Assembly: GCA_002451275.1 (NCBI GenBank)
Contig: DKBS01000111.1
Location: forward strand, 1-12,993
DNA from: Planctomycetaceae bacterium UBA6894
GTDB lineage: Bacteria; Planctomycetota; Planctomycetia; Gemmatales; Gemmataceae
DNA: 12,993 bases
Direction of reading: 5' to 3'
The notes beneath the pieces are model-generated. The model did not search any database. It was not told the DNA's origin and saw only the letters and a program-made list of their open reading frames with translations. This document shows, piece after piece, positions 1-6,717 of this stretch. Positions within the stretch are counted from its first letter, which is position 1, and each line of letters starts with the position of its first letter. The translations under genes were made by a program, and so were the position numbers.

Positions 1-155
1 GGCGGGGCGGCTGGCGGGGGTTCGGGGGTCTGAAAGGTGGTCGCACACCAGGGGCAGACCAGTTCTTCGCCGGGTCCCACCTTTCCCAAAAGGGGTTGGC
101 AGCAGGCGGGGCAGGGGAATGCCATCAGCACTTTTTTCGGGCGGAACGGCCACAG
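1..155. repeat. Direct repeat, copy A (window start is its visible limit)
   Basis: Bases 1-155 match 960-1114 without gaps at 150 of 155 positions; the differences are at 45, 54, 62, 127 and 144. The block encodes the zinc ribbon and proline-rich linker of the two paralogues. Identity drops sharply at 156, although the reading frames still align without an indel to about 300. The repeat may extend left of the window. Confidence 0.95.
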
Positions 156-332
156 TGTTACTGTTGACGTGTCTATCATTCGGGTGAAACGACCCACTGT
201 GGGGGCGTTGACTTGGGCCAAGGCTTTTTCAGGAACCTCAAAACTTCTGAATAACCAACGAACCAGCCGCACCACAACCAGGGCCAATAATCCAACCATT
301 ACCAAAACAGCCGTCAAAATTGGTGCGGTCAT
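1..332 (-). CDS. Zinc-ribbon membrane protein, paralogue 1 (partial, 3' end beyond window)
   Basis: This is the N-terminal part of a minus-strand gene that runs off position 1. The visible product, about 110 residues from the ATG at 330-332, starts with one hydrophobic segment ending VVVRLVRWLF. A linker with WPFRPKK follows, then a zinc ribbon of two knuckles (CPAC and CPWC, 15 residues between them), then a proline-rich stretch (PEPPPAAP). It is clearly paralogous to the complete gene at 566-1360. Conservation is almost complete from WPFRPKK onward and much weaker in the membrane segment. The start is uncertain: the frame stays open upstream to a TAG near 433, with TTG codons at 392, 374 and 341, and none of the candidates has a convincing ribosome binding site. 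The position aligned with the other copy's ATG is a Trp codon (399-401). The function is unknown. The zinc ribbon suggests metal-stabilised folding or protein/nucleic acid contact at the membrane, which is inference only. Confidence 0.7.
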   Translation of the reverse strand, partial: MTAPILTAVLVMVGLLALVVVRLVRWLFRSFEVPEKALAQVNAPTVGRFTRMIDTSTVTLWPFRPKKVLMAFPCPACCQPLLGKVGPGEELVCPWCATTFQTPEPPPAAP

Positions 333-565
333 TGGAAGCAACGGAGACGCCTCGGGAAATGCCCAAATTCCCAAATGCCGGGCCGAAATCAATTTAACCC
401 AAAAGCGAACCGAGGTTTTCCACCTCCCAACCTACTTTGCGATGCTCATCAGCAGGTGGTGGGAACGGACCAGAGCATCCGACCACTCCCGGGCGGGGAA
501 CCATTCCGGTTCAAGGCCATTACCGCAGACTGAACGACGGGCGGAACCCGGGGCCCGCTTTCGAA
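333..565. other. Spacer between the two zinc-ribbon paralogues
   Basis: This stretch lies between the end of the complete paralogue (stop at 566-568) and the probable start of the partial one, so it should hold the latter's promoter on the minus strand. No convincing -35/-10 pair was found. A small perfect inverted repeat, GAACC-ATTCC-GGTTC, lies at 498-512. The plus-strand open frames here overlap the minus-strand genes and have no recognisable product. The lower part (about 340-420) is visibly richer in A/T than the genes after 1649. Confidence 0.5.
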
Positions 566-1360
566 TCACATTCGCCAAAGCAGCAGGTAGAGGCACCCGC
601 TAACACATCCGATGAAAATCCAGACCACTATCAATGCGGTGAGCGGTACACCGATCATGCCAATGGTGCGAAAACTCTCGCCGGCGAATACATTGCCGCC
701 ACCGGCCGTCAGGATGGGTTTTGGCATGAAAGTCCCCTTGTGCCAAAACAGCCGGTGGAGTGCCTGAAGCAGCCATCCTGCTATTAAAGTTGCCCCCAAT
801 CCGAGCCAGGCGTAGCCTGTCTCAAAAAGGCCGAACATGACGAAGGAAATCACCACGCAGATTCCCATGGTGAAAGAGGTCCCCTTGAAAATCCGCCAAG
901 GCAAAGATCCCTTGTTCTGGCTGACTGATTTGGCCTTCCTGAGGACTTTTTTGGAAACTGGCGGGGCGGCTGGCGGGGGTTCGGGGGTCTGAAAGGTGGT
1001 CGCGCACCAGGGACAGACCAATTCTTCGCCGGGTCCCACCTTTCCCAAAAGGGGTTGGCAGCAGGCGGGGCAGGGGAATGCCATCCGCACTTTTTTCGGG
1101 CGAAACGGCCACAGGCTGATTGCGGCCGTGTCTATCAGGCGCGTGAACCGGCCCACCTGAGGCGCGTTCACCGGGGCCAGAGCTTTTTCAGGCCCCACCA
1201 GCCAGGTGAACAGCCAGCGACCCAGACGCACCACCATCAGGATCAAAAAGCCCAGCATCACGAGGCCCGCGATGATTGGAATCACGCTGAATCCAATCGC
1301 AATCTGGGGCACTGGTTTGACCGCCGCAGGAATTGGTGGATGGAAATGCCCACCTGACAT
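566..1360 (-). CDS. Zinc-ribbon membrane protein, paralogue 2 (complete)
   Basis: The predicted 264-residue protein has no family name I can assign. From the ATG at 1358-1360, a hydrophobic segment lies at about residues 20-45 and ends VVRLGRWLF. A soluble linker follows, then a zinc ribbon with CPAC at 97-100 and CPWC at 116-119, and a proline/basic linker at about 126-150. A hydrophobic C-terminal half follows, with likely membrane spans near 165-178, 182-200 and 234-261. The frame is open far upstream, to 1699, but that part has no hydrophobic or conserved pattern and enters the coding strand of the next gene, so the ATG at 1360 is preferred. The protein is probably anchored in the inner membrane with a zinc-bound module; what the module binds is unknown. 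It is a tandem paralogue of the truncated gene at the window start and is transcribed away from the SDR gene. The ribosome binding site is weak. Confidence 0.72.
   Translation of the reverse strand: MSGGHFHPPIPAAVKPVPQIAIGFSVIPIIAGLVMLGFLILMVVRLGRWLFTWLVGPEKALAPVNAPQVGRFTRLIDTAAISLWPFRPKKVRMAFPCPACCQPLLGKVGPGEELVCPWCATTFQTPEPPPAAPPVSKKVLRKAKSVSQNKGSLPWRIFKGTSFTMGICVVISFVMFGLFETGYAWLGLGATLIAGWLLQALHRLFWHKGTFMPKPILTAGGGNVFAGESFRTIGMIGVPLTALIVVWIFIGCVSGCLYLLLWRM
960..1114. repeat. Direct repeat, copy B, inside paralogue 2
   Basis: This is the second copy of the block at 1-155, offset by 959 bases, with 150 of 155 positions identical. It lies wholly inside the coding sequence of the complete zinc-ribbon gene and covers WPFRPKK, both cysteine knuckles and the proline-rich linker. 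The flanks outside the block are still homologous but clearly more diverged, which points to a recent duplication or gene conversion of this module only. Confidence 0.95.
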
Positions 1361-1380
1361 CCATGAGTTTAAACCAATCG

Positions 1381-1405
1381 GGAAGCCCCGGAACCGGCTT
1401 CCGGG
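1381..1405. repeat. Overlapping inverted repeats able to form two alternative hairpins
   Basis: Two perfect 7-bp stems share bases. One pairs GGAAGCC (1381-1387) with GGCTTCC (1396-1402) around an 8-base loop. The other pairs CCCGGAA (1387-1393) with TTCCGGG (1399-1405) around a 5-base loop. Only one can form at a time. The element lies 20-45 bases upstream of the zinc-ribbon gene start (1360, minus strand), in its probable leader, and about 240 bases before the SDR start. It could be an operator, a leader switch or merely a G/C-rich palindrome. The rest of the 1361-1648 spacer shows no gene. Confidence 0.55.
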
Positions 1406-1419
1406 TGACTTGAGACCGG

Positions 1420-1428
1420 GTAATACCA
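1420..1428 (-). promoter_or_regulatory. Possible extended -10 promoter for the zinc-ribbon gene
   Basis: On the minus strand this reads TGGTATTAC, an extended -10 form (TGN followed by a hexamer matching TATAAT at 4 of 6). A transcript from it would begin near 1413, carry the paired hairpins at 1381-1405 as its leader and reach the ATG at 1360. No good -35 hexamer was found, so this is a weak call based on position and a short match. Confidence 0.25.
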
Positions 1429-1648
1429 GCCAGCGCGATCTAAACCCGAATCTTTGGTTTCCCTGAATTTCGCTTGATCCGCAGGCTCCTTTTTTTCCAA
1501 GCGCTCCAGCCTTGACGATTGGTCGGGCTTTATGCCTGCAAATGCTTGGTCTTCTCCCCTCATAAGGCCGGGCTATTTCAGAGAGAAGGGTAAGATGGAG
1601 AAGATTGTTAAATTCGCATCTCTTCAGGCTTATCCCAACGAGGTTGTC

Positions 1649-2455
1649 ATGCGGCGTGAACTTCGCGGCTGGCGTGTGCTTTTGACCGGGGCTTCCCAAG
1701 GGATTGGTGAGGCTTTAGCCCTGGCAATGGCGAAGGCTGGGGCTCGTCTGGCGCTGACCGCACGGTCGGAGGAGAAGCTGGAGGAGGTGGTTGAGGCGGT
1801 CCGCATCGCGGGGGGCGAGGCCCATGGAATTCCAGGCGACCTGACCCAGGACGGGGAGCGCAAGGCGATTCTCGCCTCCGCGGTGGAGGTCCTGGGAGGG
1901 CTGGATGGCGTGATCAACAACGCCGGCCTGGGCTCGTGGAACCACTTTGCCGATGGCAACGAGCAGGGCTTCCGCGACATGATGGAGATCAATTTCTTCA
2001 CCCCTGCCGAGTTGATGCGGGAGGCGATTCCCGTACTCATGAAGGGCCACCAGCCGGCTATCCTGAATGTCGCCAGTCGCTGCGGGCGCTGCGCCCTCCC
2101 CTCCTGGACCGAGTATTCCGCCAGCAAAGCCGCGCTGGTGGGTTTGACCGAGAGCCTGCGCACCGAGTACGCCCGTTTCGGAATCGAAGTGCTGATGGCG
2201 CTTCCCGGAAAAACCTCGACCGGTTTCCTGAAGAACTGCCGCATGGCCACGGGCAAGGCGCAACTCAAGTTCGAGGAGGGGATGCCGCCGGCCACCGTGG
2301 CCAAAGCCTTGGTGAACCAGCTTGTCCGCAACAAACGGGAAACCTGGATCGGCCGGGATAGCTACTGGATGTTAATGGTCCAACGATTCATGCCGGGCCT
2401 TGTCCGACGGAAGCTGGCTTCGAAGGTGCGTGAACTGTACGCCCCCGCCGCCTAA
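1649..2455 (+). CDS. Short-chain dehydrogenase/reductase (SDR) family oxidoreductase
   Basis: This is a classical SDR of 268 residues, the usual family length, expected to be a soluble NAD(P)H-dependent oxidoreductase. Counting from the ATG at 1649, the cofactor motif TGASQGIG is at 13-20, the NNAG motif at 90-93, and the catalytic tetrad is Asn115, Ser143, Tyr156 and Lys160 (YSASK). All key residues are present, so it should be active; the substrate cannot be read from the sequence. The C-terminal part, with WMLMVQRFMPGLVRRKL, resembles SDRs with a membrane-adhering tail. The start was chosen because GAGGT lies just upstream, codon use turns G/C-rich there, and the glycine motif then falls near residue 13 as in most SDRs. 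An in-frame ATG at 1595, with AAGG before it, would add 18 residues. The asparagine synthetase gene follows after 51 bases, so co-transcription is likely. Confidence 0.88.
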   Translation: MRRELRGWRVLLTGASQGIGEALALAMAKAGARLALTARSEEKLEEVVEAVRIAGGEAHGIPGDLTQDGERKAILASAVEVLGGLDGVINNAGLGSWNHFADGNEQGFRDMMEINFFTPAELMREAIPVLMKGHQPAILNVASRCGRCALPSWTEYSASKAALVGLTESLRTEYARFGIEVLMALPGKTSTGFLKNCRMATGKAQLKFEEGMPPATVAKALVNQLVRNKRETWIGRDSYWMLMVQRFMPGLVRRKLASKVRELYAPAA

Positions 2456-2506
2456 CCCGCGGCTGGCACGCCCGAGCAAACCAAACAGGCCGAGGAGCCC
2501 TGCCCC

Positions 2507-4486
2507 ATGTGTGGCATCGCGGGAATGATAGATCTGTCCGGACTTCGCCGTCCCGTGGAGCAGGCGCGTGTCCGGGCCATGGCCGAGGCCATCGTCCACC
2601 GCGGCCCCGACGAGGATGGGTTCTTTTTTGCCCCCGGCGTCGGCCTTGCCAACCGCAGGCTCAGCATTGTTGGCCTGGCCGATGGCAAACAGCCCCTGGC
2701 CAATGAGGACAAGACCATCCACGCCGTGTTCAACGGCGAGTTTTACGACTACCCCGAATTGAAGGCGGAACTGGAGGGGCGCGGCCACACCTTCCGCACC
2801 CATTGCGACACCGAGCTGATTCCCCACCTGTGGGAAGACCACCAGGACCGGCTGGTGGAACGTCTGCAGGGGCAGTTCGCCTTCGCGGTGTTCGACAGCC
2901 GCAACAATCGGGTGGTGCTGGCTCGGGACCAGTTCGGCATCTGTCCCCTGTATTGGGCCCGGGTGCGCCACGGCGACGGCGACTGGCTGCTGTTTGGCAG
3001 TGAAATCAAGGCGATCCTGGCCTCGGGCATGATCATCCCCCGGCCCGACCGGCGCGGCATCAGCGGCTTTTTCACCTTTTTCAGCATGCCCGGACCGCTC
3101 ACGGTCTTTGAAAACATCCACGCCCTCAGGCCCGGGCAAATTCTGGACATTCGCCTGCCGGATAACCGGCCCGCCCTGGTGGACCGCCGGTCTTACTTTG
3201 ACCTGGAGTACCCCGAACAGGGGCAAGAGCGGATTGGTTCCATTCCGGCGTTGGCCGACGAGTTCGAGAAGGTGCTGTATGACTCGGTCCAGCGGCGCCT
3301 GCGGGCCGATGTGCCTGTGGTCAGCTACCTGAGCGGCGGGGTGGATTCGGGCATCGTGGTGGCCATGGCCAGCAAGGCTCTGGGCCGGCCCATCCCCTCC
3401 TTCACCATCCGCATCACCGATCCGGCCCTGGATGAGACAAGCCGGGCCATGGAGACGGCGCGCCATGTGGGGTGCGACCCGTTTGTGGTGGATTTCGGCC
3501 CCGGTGAGGCGATGAACTCCTATCCCGAGCTGATCGTCGCCGCGGAAAGCCCGGTGATCGATACCTCGTGCGCCGCGCTGTTGATGCTGTCGCGGGCGGT
3601 GCATGACCGCGGGTACAAGGTGGTCCTGACTGGTGAGGGTTCGGACGAGTGGCTGGCCGGGTACCCCTGGCACAAGATCCACAAGATGACCCGGTTCATG
3701 GATGTGCTGCCGGGCATGCCCCTGTCTCACAAGCTGCGCGACGCTGCCATGATCCTTGGCGGCGGGCCCCGCTACCCGGAAAGCCAGCGGGCGAGTATCC
3801 GCGCCAGCGTGGGCGGGCACAACGGTTGGCTGGATTTTTATGGCATCGTCGGGCTTTCGAAACTGCGGTTGTTCGCCCCGGAGCTTCTCGAACTTGCCCT
3901 GGATCACAACCCATATCAGGACCTGGAGCTGCCCACCGCCAAGATGAACACCTACCACCCCCTGAACCGGGAGCTGTACCTCTCCGGCCGGGCGCACCTG
4001 GTGGGCTTGTTGTTGAACGCCAAGGGCGACCGAATTGCGATGCACAACTCGGTCGAGGCGCGGTACCCCTTCCTGGATGAGAAGGTGTTCCGTTTCCTGG
4101 CGGACATCCATCCCAAGTACAAGCTGCGGCGGACCACCGAGAAGTATCTTCTGCGTGTGATGGCCGAGCGCTGGTTGCCCAAGAACATCGCCTGGCGCCA
4201 GAAGGCCATGTTCCGCGCGCCGTTCGACTCGCTGTACCTGGAGAATGTTCCGAAGTTTGTGGAACAGCTTCTGTCGGAGGAATCGTTGCGCAAAACGGGG
4301 TACTTCGAGCCGACAAAGGTGGCGCATTGGCGTGAAAAGTACAAAACCCTTGGCAAGTTCAGCCCCACCAGACTGTCGGTGGAGATGGGTCTGATCGGTG
4401 TGGTTTCCACCCAGTTGTGGCACCACACCTATATCGATCCCTCCCTCTGTGATCTGCCAGGATGGCAGGCCCCCAAAGTGGCCTAG
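2507..4486 (+). CDS. asnB: Asparagine synthetase, glutamine-hydrolysing
   Basis: This enzyme transfers the amide nitrogen of glutamine to an aspartate-type carboxylate with ATP, in the cytoplasm. The N-terminal class II glutamine amidotransferase domain (about residues 2-215) has the nucleophile Cys2 (MCGIAG), NRRLSI at 49-54, FNGEFYDY at 75-82 and CDTE at 100-103. The synthetase domain (about 245-640) has the ATP pyrophosphatase loop SGGVDS at 276-281, GEGSDE at 376-381 and VEARYPFLD at 516-524. Nothing essential appears missing. At 659 residues it is about 100 longer than the E. coli AsnB type, with extra sequence mostly between about 385 and 480 and at the C terminus. Longer homologues of this kind also occur in biosynthetic and surface-polymer gene sets, so free aspartate is not certain to be the acceptor. 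GAGGAG lies about ten bases before the ATG. It probably shares a transcript with the SDR gene. Confidence 0.92.
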   Translation: MCGIAGMIDLSGLRRPVEQARVRAMAEAIVHRGPDEDGFFFAPGVGLANRRLSIVGLADGKQPLANEDKTIHAVFNGEFYDYPELKAELEGRGHTFRTHCDTELIPHLWEDHQDRLVERLQGQFAFAVFDSRNNRVVLARDQFGICPLYWARVRHGDGDWLLFGSEIKAILASGMIIPRPDRRGISGFFTFFSMPGPLTVFENIHALRPGQILDIRLPDNRPALVDRRSYFDLEYPEQGQERIGSIPALADEFEKVLYDSVQRRLRADVPVVSYLSGGVDSGIVVAMASKALGRPIPSFTIRITDPALDETSRAMETARHVGCDPFVVDFGPGEAMNSYPELIVAAESPVIDTSCAALLMLSRAVHDRGYKVVLTGEGSDEWLAGYPWHKIHKMTRFMDVLPGMPLSHKLRDAAMILGGGPRYPESQRASIRASVGGHNGWLDFYGIVGLSKLRLFAPELLELALDHNPYQDLELPTAKMNTYHPLNRELYLSGRAHLVGLLLNAKGDRIAMHNSVEARYPFLDEKVFRFLADIHPKYKLRRTTEKYLLRVMAERWLPKNIAWRQKAMFRAPFDSLYLENVPKFVEQLLSEESLRKTGYFEPTKVAHWREKYKTLGKFSPTRLSVEMGLIGVVSTQLWHHTYIDPSLCDLPGWQAPKVA

Positions 4487-4512
4487 TTGCCCGGATTAGC
4501 TATTTTCTCGAA

Positions 4513-4531
4513 CAGGCGCAACCTGCGCCTG
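4513..4531 (+). terminator. Perfect hairpin after the asparagine synthetase gene
   Basis: CAGGCGCA (4513-4520) pairs perfectly with TGCGCCTG (4524-4531) around a 3-base loop, 27 bases after the asnB stop. There is no clean run of T after it (only a short TTT near 4541), so termination may be weak or this may be a 3' stabilising structure. It separates the SDR-asnB pair from the exporter operon. Confidence 0.5.
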
Positions 4532-4600
4532 CGGCACCTGTTTGGTGGAAAGTGGGCCGTTCCCGAGCCCCTTGGCGTTGCCGGGGTGGGGGATGGTCTG

Positions 4601-4609
4601 TGCTATACT
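4601..4609 (+). promoter_or_regulatory. Extended -10 promoter of the exporter operon
   Basis: TGC directly followed by TATACT is a good extended -10 element (TGN plus 5 of 6 matches to TATAAT). No -35 at 16-18 bases was found; TTGCCG at 4578-4583 is spaced 20 bases away. The expected transcription start, about 7 bases downstream, falls at 4615-4618, on or next to the permease ATG at 4618. No ribosome binding site precedes that ATG, which fits a leaderless message. Confidence 0.5.
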
Positions 4610-4617
4610 AAACAGCC

Positions 4618-5862
4618 ATGTCATACGCCCTTACCACCCTCTGGCACGAGCGTCAGCGCTACCTCACCGCTATCCTGGCGGTTGCATTTTGCGCCCTGTT
4701 GGGGTGCGTGCAATTCGGATTGTTGCTGGGTTTGTTCTCCATCACCAGCATGCCTGTCGATAACAGTAGAGCGGACATCTGGTTAGGGGCCCCCAAGGTG
4801 TTGGGTGTGGACCTGGGCAGACCCATCCGTGAGAGCCAGGCGTTGGCCCGCCTTGCCAGCCACCCGGACATCGAGCGGGTGGAGGGGTTCCTGCAGGGCT
4901 TCTCATACTGGGCCCGCAAGGACGGTGGCCAGGAGTTGTGCATGGTGGTGGGCAGCCGTCTGGAGCCGGGATCGATGGGCCGCAACACGGCCCTCGAGCG
5001 GTATCCGCATCTGGCCGAGGCCCTGACCGAGCCCGGCACGGTGGTCTTTGACGAATCGGACAAGGAAAAGCTGGGTGTGACCAAGGTTGGGGATGTGGCG
5101 GAGGTGGCTGGCGCCCGGGTGCGGGTTGTCGGCTTCGTGAAGGGGGCCAAGGGTTTGGCCGCGCCCTTCATCTTCTGTTCACTGACCACGGCGCGCCCGC
5201 TTTTGCGCTGCTTTCCCGGCCAGATCACCTACGCCTTGGGCAAGGTGAAAAAGAACGCCTCGCCCGAGGATGTGGTCTCGTCTCTGCGGCGGCAGTACGC
5301 TCCAGCCCCGCCCAAAGGGGAAGGCGCCTCCGGCAAGGACATGGGCACCCTGTCCATCCAGAACGAGGCCCAAAAAGAGGCCGCCGAGGAGAACGCGCTG
5401 GGCCAGGACTCCCAGGCCGAGTTGTCAATCTTCACCAGCGCCGAGTTTTCCCGGCGGACCCGGGTGCACTGGCTGACCAAGACCAAGGGCGGATTCGCCT
5501 TGGGCTATGCCGCCGTGCTGGGGCTGATGGTGGGAGCGGTGGTCACCAGCCAGACGCTCTACTCCGCCACCGCCTCGTCGATCAAGGAATTCGCCGTCCT
5601 CAAGGCGATGGGCATTCCCCGCTGGCGGGTGAGCCTGCATGTGATGACGCTGGCCGCATGGGTGGGTGTCATCGGTATCGGGGTAGCCATCCCGGCGGTG
5701 TTCGGCCTGGCGGCCGTGGCCGAGATGTGGGGCGTGCAAATGAAGCTGGAAGGGTGGCTGCTGGTCACCGTTTCGGTGGTCACACTGTTCATGGCCATTG
5801 GCGCGGGGTTGTTCGCCCTGCGTTCGCTGCGCGGCGTGGAGCCTGCGCTGCTGTTGCGCTAG
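4618..5862 (+). CDS. DevC-like ABC transporter permease (FtsX/MacB-type fold)
   Basis: This is the inner-membrane permease of a DevBCA-type exporter. The 414-residue layout fits the family: an N-terminal membrane span at about 17-43, a large periplasmic domain at about 44-290, then three spans at about 291-313, 341-367 and 378-401. The short loop between spans 2 and 3 carries EFAVLKAMGIPRWRV (324-338), the coupling segment typical of DevC/FtsX permeases that contacts the ATPase. A charged, alanine- and glycine-rich stretch at about 229-268 interrupts the periplasmic domain and looks like a lineage-specific insertion. It is the first gene of a four-gene operon with a DevA-like ATPase, a DevB-like adaptor and a lipoprotein. 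In cyanobacteria DevBCA exports heterocyst glycolipids; the cargo here is unknown. The ATG lies almost on the predicted transcription start, with no ribosome binding site. A LolCDE- or MacB-like role is an alternative. Confidence 0.85.
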   Translation: MSYALTTLWHERQRYLTAILAVAFCALLGCVQFGLLLGLFSITSMPVDNSRADIWLGAPKVLGVDLGRPIRESQALARLASHPDIERVEGFLQGFSYWARKDGGQELCMVVGSRLEPGSMGRNTALERYPHLAEALTEPGTVVFDESDKEKLGVTKVGDVAEVAGARVRVVGFVKGAKGLAAPFIFCSLTTARPLLRCFPGQITYALGKVKKNASPEDVVSSLRRQYAPAPPKGEGASGKDMGTLSIQNEAQKEAAEENALGQDSQAELSIFTSAEFSRRTRVHWLTKTKGGFALGYAAVLGLMVGAVVTSQTLYSATASSIKEFAVLKAMGIPRWRVSLHVMTLAAWVGVIGIGVAIPAVFGLAAVAEMWGVQMKLEGWLLVTVSVVTLFMAIGAGLFALRSLRGVEPALLLR

Positions 5863-5867
5863 GAGCA

Positions 5868-5875
5868 GGGGAGGG
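5868..5875 (+). promoter_or_regulatory. Ribosome binding site that decides the TTG start of the ATPase gene
   Basis: GGGGAGGG ends 8 bases before the TTG at 5884, and AGGAG (5861-5865) overlaps the permease stop. No ATG exists in this frame before the Walker A region, so this strong purine block is the main argument for the TTG start. Confidence 0.6.
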
Positions 5876-5883
5876 TTGGCCGC

Positions 5884-6717
5884 TTGATCCAGGAAGGCAC
5901 CGGATTCAACGAACGCGTCTGGGGGTCGGACCCGATTTTGCAGGGTCTGGATCTGGTGCGCGCATTTGGCGACGGCGGCTCGTTCTCGCGGGCCGTGGAC
6001 GAGGTGTCGCTGGAGGTGCACCGGGGTCAGTTCGTGCTGATGATGGGCCCCTCCGGCTCGGGCAAGAGCACCCTGCTGGCCATGCTTTCGGGCCTTCTCA
6101 GGCCTGACGAGGGGCGCGTGATTTGCATGGGGGAGGACATCTGGTCCCTCAATGACAAGGAGCGCGAGCAGTTCCGTCTGGATCACTGCGGCTTCGTGTT
6201 CCAGGGCTACAACCTGTTCCCCTCCCTGACTGCACGCGAGCAGATTGAACTGGTGGCCCGCTGGGGCCAGGGTGCCACGGCCGCCGAGGCCCGCGCCATG
6301 ACAGATGTGCTTTTGGAGCGGCTGAACCTTGCCGACCGCGCTCACCTTCGACCTGCCCAGCTATCGGGCGGCGAGAAGCAGCGCGTCGCCATCGGCCGCG
6401 CCCTGATCAAGGCCCCCGACATCCTCTTCGCCGACGAGCCGACCAGCGCGCTGGACTGGGCGCACGGCGAGGAAGTGGTGAAGATGCTCCGAGAACTCAG
6501 CAAGGACAACGGCACCACCGTCGTCTGCGTGACCCACGACCATCGGCTGGTACCCTTCGCCGATCGTCTGGTGGATCTGGAGGACGGCAGGCTCAAGCGC
6601 CAAAGCTACGGCTTTCACGGCGTGACCGAGCCCGCCAGCCACCATCCGCATGAACCCGGCGAGATCAATCCCGCGATTCCCGCCAAGCCCACTCTTCGTT
6701 ACAGGGCCACACCATGA
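5884..6717 (+). CDS. DevA/LolD-like ABC transporter ATP-binding protein
   Basis: This is the cytoplasmic ATPase that powers the exporter. Counting from the TTG at 5884 the product has 277 residues. All ABC motifs are intact: Walker A GPSGSGKST at 55-63, Q-loop Gln107, signature LSGGE at 160-164, Walker B ILFADEP at 180-186 with catalytic Glu185, D-loop SALD at 188-191, and H-loop His218. The class is MacB/LolD/DevA by the FVFQGYNLFPSLTAREQ stretch and the ADEPTSALD form. A tail of about 40 residues after the domain is histidine- and proline-rich (ASHHPHEPGE) and not conserved in the family as I know it. The TTG start rests on a strong upstream ribosome binding site; other in-frame starts (TTG at 5938) would remove sequence before the first beta strand. 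It starts 21 bases after the permease stop, and its TGA overlaps the ATG of the adaptor gene. Confidence 0.92.
   Translation: MIQEGTGFNERVWGSDPILQGLDLVRAFGDGGSFSRAVDEVSLEVHRGQFVLMMGPSGSGKSTLLAMLSGLLRPDEGRVICMGEDIWSLNDKEREQFRLDHCGFVFQGYNLFPSLTAREQIELVARWGQGATAAEARAMTDVLLERLNLADRAHLRPAQLSGGEKQRVAIGRALIKAPDILFADEPTSALDWAHGEEVVKMLRELSKDNGTTVVCVTHDHRLVPFADRLVDLEDGRLKRQSYGFHGVTEPASHHPHEPGEINPAIPAKPTLRYRATP

Noticed and set aside
37..603. Plus-strand open frame of 188 codons across the zinc-ribbon region
   Set aside because: It overlaps the conserved minus-strand paralogue and the spacer. Its translation is not repeated in the second copy as a conserved protein and shows no domain features.
1..1114. 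The two 155-base repeats as termini of a mobile element
   Set aside because: They are in direct orientation, lie inside homologous coding frames at the same codon phase, and no transposase or target-site duplication is visible between them. Paralogous duplication explains them.
1511..1540. TTGACG at 1512-1517 as the -35 of an SDR promoter
   Set aside because: The nearest -10-like hexamer (TATGCC, 1531-1536) is only 13 bases away and matches poorly, so no promoter is called.
1361..1699. Upstream extension of the zinc-ribbon gene to 1699 on the minus strand
   Set aside because: This part overlaps the SDR gene start and a palindromic leader, and lacks hydrophobic or conserved character. The ATG at 1360 gives a compact protein matching its paralogue.
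2372..4426. Minus-strand open frame of 684 codons opposite asnB
   Set aside because: It is an antisense shadow of the asparagine synthetase gene. No recognisable motif or ribosome binding site was found, and composition follows from the codon bias of the real gene.
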